In this document: positions 22,643 through 24,111 of the stretch, one piece after another | Layout: each line of letters starts with the position of its first letter | Numbering within the stretch: the first letter of the stretch is position 1 | Made by a program: the position numbers and the translations under genes | Source of the DNA: Neisseria lactamica | GTDB taxonomy: Bacteria; Pseudomonadota; Gammaproteobacteria; Burkholderiales; Neisseriaceae | Direction of reading: 5' to 3' | Length of the DNA stretch: 24,111 bases | Assembly: GCA_001067655.1 (NCBI GenBank) | Contig: JUNU01000083.1 | Coordinates: 1-24,111, forward strand | Notes under the pieces: model-generated | Seen by the model: the letters and a program-made list of their open reading frames with translations, nothing else | Told to the model about the DNA's origin: nothing | Databases searched by the model: none

Positions 22643-24007
22643 ATGGCAGAGAATGAAAACAAGCAACCTGCGGGCAGCAGGAGAATGAAAATCCTGCAAC
22701 AGTCGCTGGTAAAGAAACAGGCGGCGTTCGACCAACGGCTGCAAAACCATTTCGACGACGTTCGCAGTGCGAACGGACAACCGCTCAACGACAAGTGCAA
22801 CGGACAGGCAACATTGAACCGCTGGGAACGCCAAAACGACGGTTTGCGGACGGCGGACAAGGAAATTGAGAAGACCCAGCGCGCCATCAAACGTGAACAG
22901 GCGGCCATCGACCGCGTGAACAATGCCGACATCCCTGCGTTTTTAAAACCGATGATCGAGTCCGGCGAAATTACCCAATGGTGCAAATTCCCGAACCGCT
23001 TTTTCGTCAGCGGCGTAGAAAAAGCACGCATCATTTGGGATAAAGACAAGCAGCAGTTCGGCTATGCCTACCTGCAAGGCGTGAAAGGCGAACAGTTCAC
23101 CAAATTCCGCGACACCTATAACCATATCCTTGCCCTGCACCGTCAAGAACGCGAAAACGAAACCAAACAAGAGGCGGCATCAGAAAAAAACGAAGCCCGG
23201 CCGGTACAAGAACCGGCAGAAAAGTTACCTGAAATATCTGTGAAACGTCCTCCCCAGCTACCCACAATGCCTGATTTCGGTCTCAAAGGTGAAGACCTTC
23301 GAGCCTTCAATCGCGGCTGGCAGAATGCGGCTGATTCTTTGGATGCGGTCATCGCCAAACAATCCGAAAAAATTGCCGAACGAATAGCTTTATTGGAAAA
23401 AGCCGGTATTCCCTATGTTCGTATGGAAGCATTTATGGACAAAATCAATGGTGGTGAAGTCAACGGATACGGGGAGAAACATACGGTGCAACGGTTGACT
23501 GAACTGGAACAGTTTACAGAACGGTTGCGCGACAAGACCATGAAACCTTCCGGCTATATTGGCACCGGTTACAAAAATCCCCGTACTACTGCCTTCACAG
23601 CCTTGGGTTGCGATATTGCAGATACATACGCCAAGCTGGATCCTGCCATTCCTTATTACGAAGATCGCAACATCGTCGCGTGGCTCAGCCATCACCCTGT
23701 ACCACAGCAGATCCGCCCTGCCCCAACTACCAAAGGTTCAAACACAGCCGTTATACAACAATCCCTTGAGGAACGTTTACAGGCAGTTCAAGGACAGTAC
23801 GAAAAGCGGTTATCTGATATGAATGCAGACGGGCAGAAAAAGCACCGCATTTTAGAGGCAGGCATGGAAAACCTGATTAAAGGCCTGCCTGAACAAACAC
23901 AGATGCAGGCGCGCCTGAATTTCTATCAGACCCAATATGGCCGCCTGACGACACAAAAAGACCAGGAACAGCCTCCTGAGCAACAGGAACTGTTTTACGG
24001 ACGATAA
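22643..24007 (+). CDS. Coiled-coil conjugal transfer-associated protein (unknown)
   Basis: This 454-residue soluble protein is highly charged and Gln-rich. Residues 15-95 are predicted helical/coiled coil (many Lys, Gln, Arg and Glu, including KEIEKTQRAIKREQAAID). Residues 95-170 form a more globular part (FLKPMIESGEITQWCKFPNR, then YLQGVKGEQFTKFRD). A Pro/Glu-rich linker at about 172-210 leads into a second helical part with a globular section around 245-350. The C-terminus is again helical and ends PPEQQELFYGR. I do not recognise the family. It follows the TOPRIM gene after a terminator hairpin and has TTGGAGG before the ATG. By position and style it likely belongs to DNA processing for transfer. 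Confidence 0.8.
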   Translation: MAENENKQPAGSRRMKILQQSLVKKQAAFDQRLQNHFDDVRSANGQPLNDKCNGQATLNRWERQNDGLRTADKEIEKTQRAIKREQAAIDRVNNADIPAFLKPMIESGEITQWCKFPNRFFVSGVEKARIIWDKDKQQFGYAYLQGVKGEQFTKFRDTYNHILALHRQERENETKQEAASEKNEARPVQEPAEKLPEISVKRPPQLPTMPDFGLKGEDLRAFNRGWQNAADSLDAVIAKQSEKIAERIALLEKAGIPYVRMEAFMDKINGGEVNGYGEKHTVQRLTELEQFTERLRDKTMKPSGYIGTGYKNPRTTAFTALGCDIADTYAKLDPAIPYYEDRNIVAWLSHHPVPQQIRPAPTTKGSNTAVIQQSLEERLQAVQGQYEKRLSDMNADGQKKHRILEAGMENLIKGLPEQTQMQARLNFYQTQYGRLTTQKDQEQPPEQQELFYGR

Positions 24008-24008
24008 C

Positions 24009-24055
24009 GATAAGAAAGGTCGCCTGAAACATGTTTTCAGACGACCTTTCTTATC
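24009..24055. terminator. Long DUS-containing terminator
   Basis: A stem of about 21 bp pairs 24009-24030 with 24034-24055 around a short loop. One arm has a perfect AGGTCGTCTGAA on the minus strand (24036-24047) and the other a one-mismatch copy (24017-24028). Symmetry would allow function on both strands. Confidence 0.8.
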
Positions 24056-24059
24056 TATT

Positions 24060-24111
24060 GAGACCTTTGCAAAATTCCCCAAAATCCCCTAAATTCCCAC
24101 CAAGACATTTA
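24060..24111 (+). mobile_element. Outer end of an IS1106-type (IS5 family) insertion sequence, partial
   Basis: The sequence from GAGACCTTTGCAAAATTCC onward matches, from memory, the terminal inverted repeat and leader of IS1106-like elements abundant in Neisseria. The window ends before the transposase start, which should lie just beyond on the plus strand. Target-site duplication and intactness cannot be judged. Confidence 0.7.

Noticed and set aside
22576..23049. 157-codon minus-strand frame opposite the last gene
   Set aside because: It is antisense to a gene with a good ribosome site, and its start and composition look random.

Overview
This looks like one end of an integrative conjugative element from a Neisseria-type (Neisseriaceae) genome. 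The taxonomic signal is the DNA uptake sequence (DUS). Exact 12-mers of two dialects, AGGCCGTCTGAA and AGGTCGTCTGAA, occur about ten times, several as inverted pairs that form terminators. The last ~50 bases read like the outer end of an IS1106-type (IS5 family) element common in Neisseria. At the left edge (10-54, minus strand) lies the 3' half of a CAU-anticodon tRNA, running from the anticodon loop to CCA and without the 5' half. That is the usual att duplication left by an element inserted into a tRNA 3' end; it places the element to the right of position 55 and predicts the intact tRNA at its far end.

Layout. 1-244: att core, short repeats, a terminator. 245-813: two small unknown genes. 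810-11557: a nearly complete P-type (VirB/VirD4-like) type IV secretion operon in canonical order: virB1 (lytic transglycosylase), virB2 pilin, virB3, virB4 ATPase, virB5, a small lipoprotein (exclusion-like), virB6, two small membrane proteins, a 39-aa virB7 lipoprotein, virB8, virB9, virB10, virB11 ATPase. 11541-13738: an accessory stretch with an AT-rich membrane gene flanked by copies of the virB11 3' end, a membrane gene with a possible PH-like tail, a lone minus-strand membrane gene, and an SSB. 13816-15867: the virD4 coupling protein. 15951-19422: an AT-rich island holding an AAA+ ATPase / subtilisin-like protease pair that matches the IetA-IetS stability/defence module. 19502-24007: a 25-codon leader ORF, a 1001-aa PriCT-2/TOPRIM/LPD7 primase-like transfer protein, and a 454-aa coiled-coil protein of unknown role. 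24060-24111: IS end.

How it works together. VirB1 opens the peptidoglycan; VirB2/B5 form the pilus; VirB3, B4, B6 and B8 form the inner-membrane complex; VirB7/B9/B10 form the outer-membrane core; VirB11 and VirD4 energise and feed substrate; SSB and the TOPRIM protein probably handle transferred single-stranded DNA. No relaxase and no integrase are visible in this window; both are expected beyond the right edge.

Most interesting points: (1) the ietAS-like cargo, whose AAA+ protein ends in a helix-turn-helix-like segment and whose promoter carries two 13-bp direct repeats exactly 21 bp apart; (2) a recurring intercistronic module of hairpin, T-run, GGAG and ATG in front of many transfer genes; (3) a 33/34-bp direct repeat bracketing one cargo gene after virB11; (4) a C-terminal motif shared by VirB5 and the adjacent lipoprotein; (5) overlapping, mutually exclusive hairpins in front of virB11.
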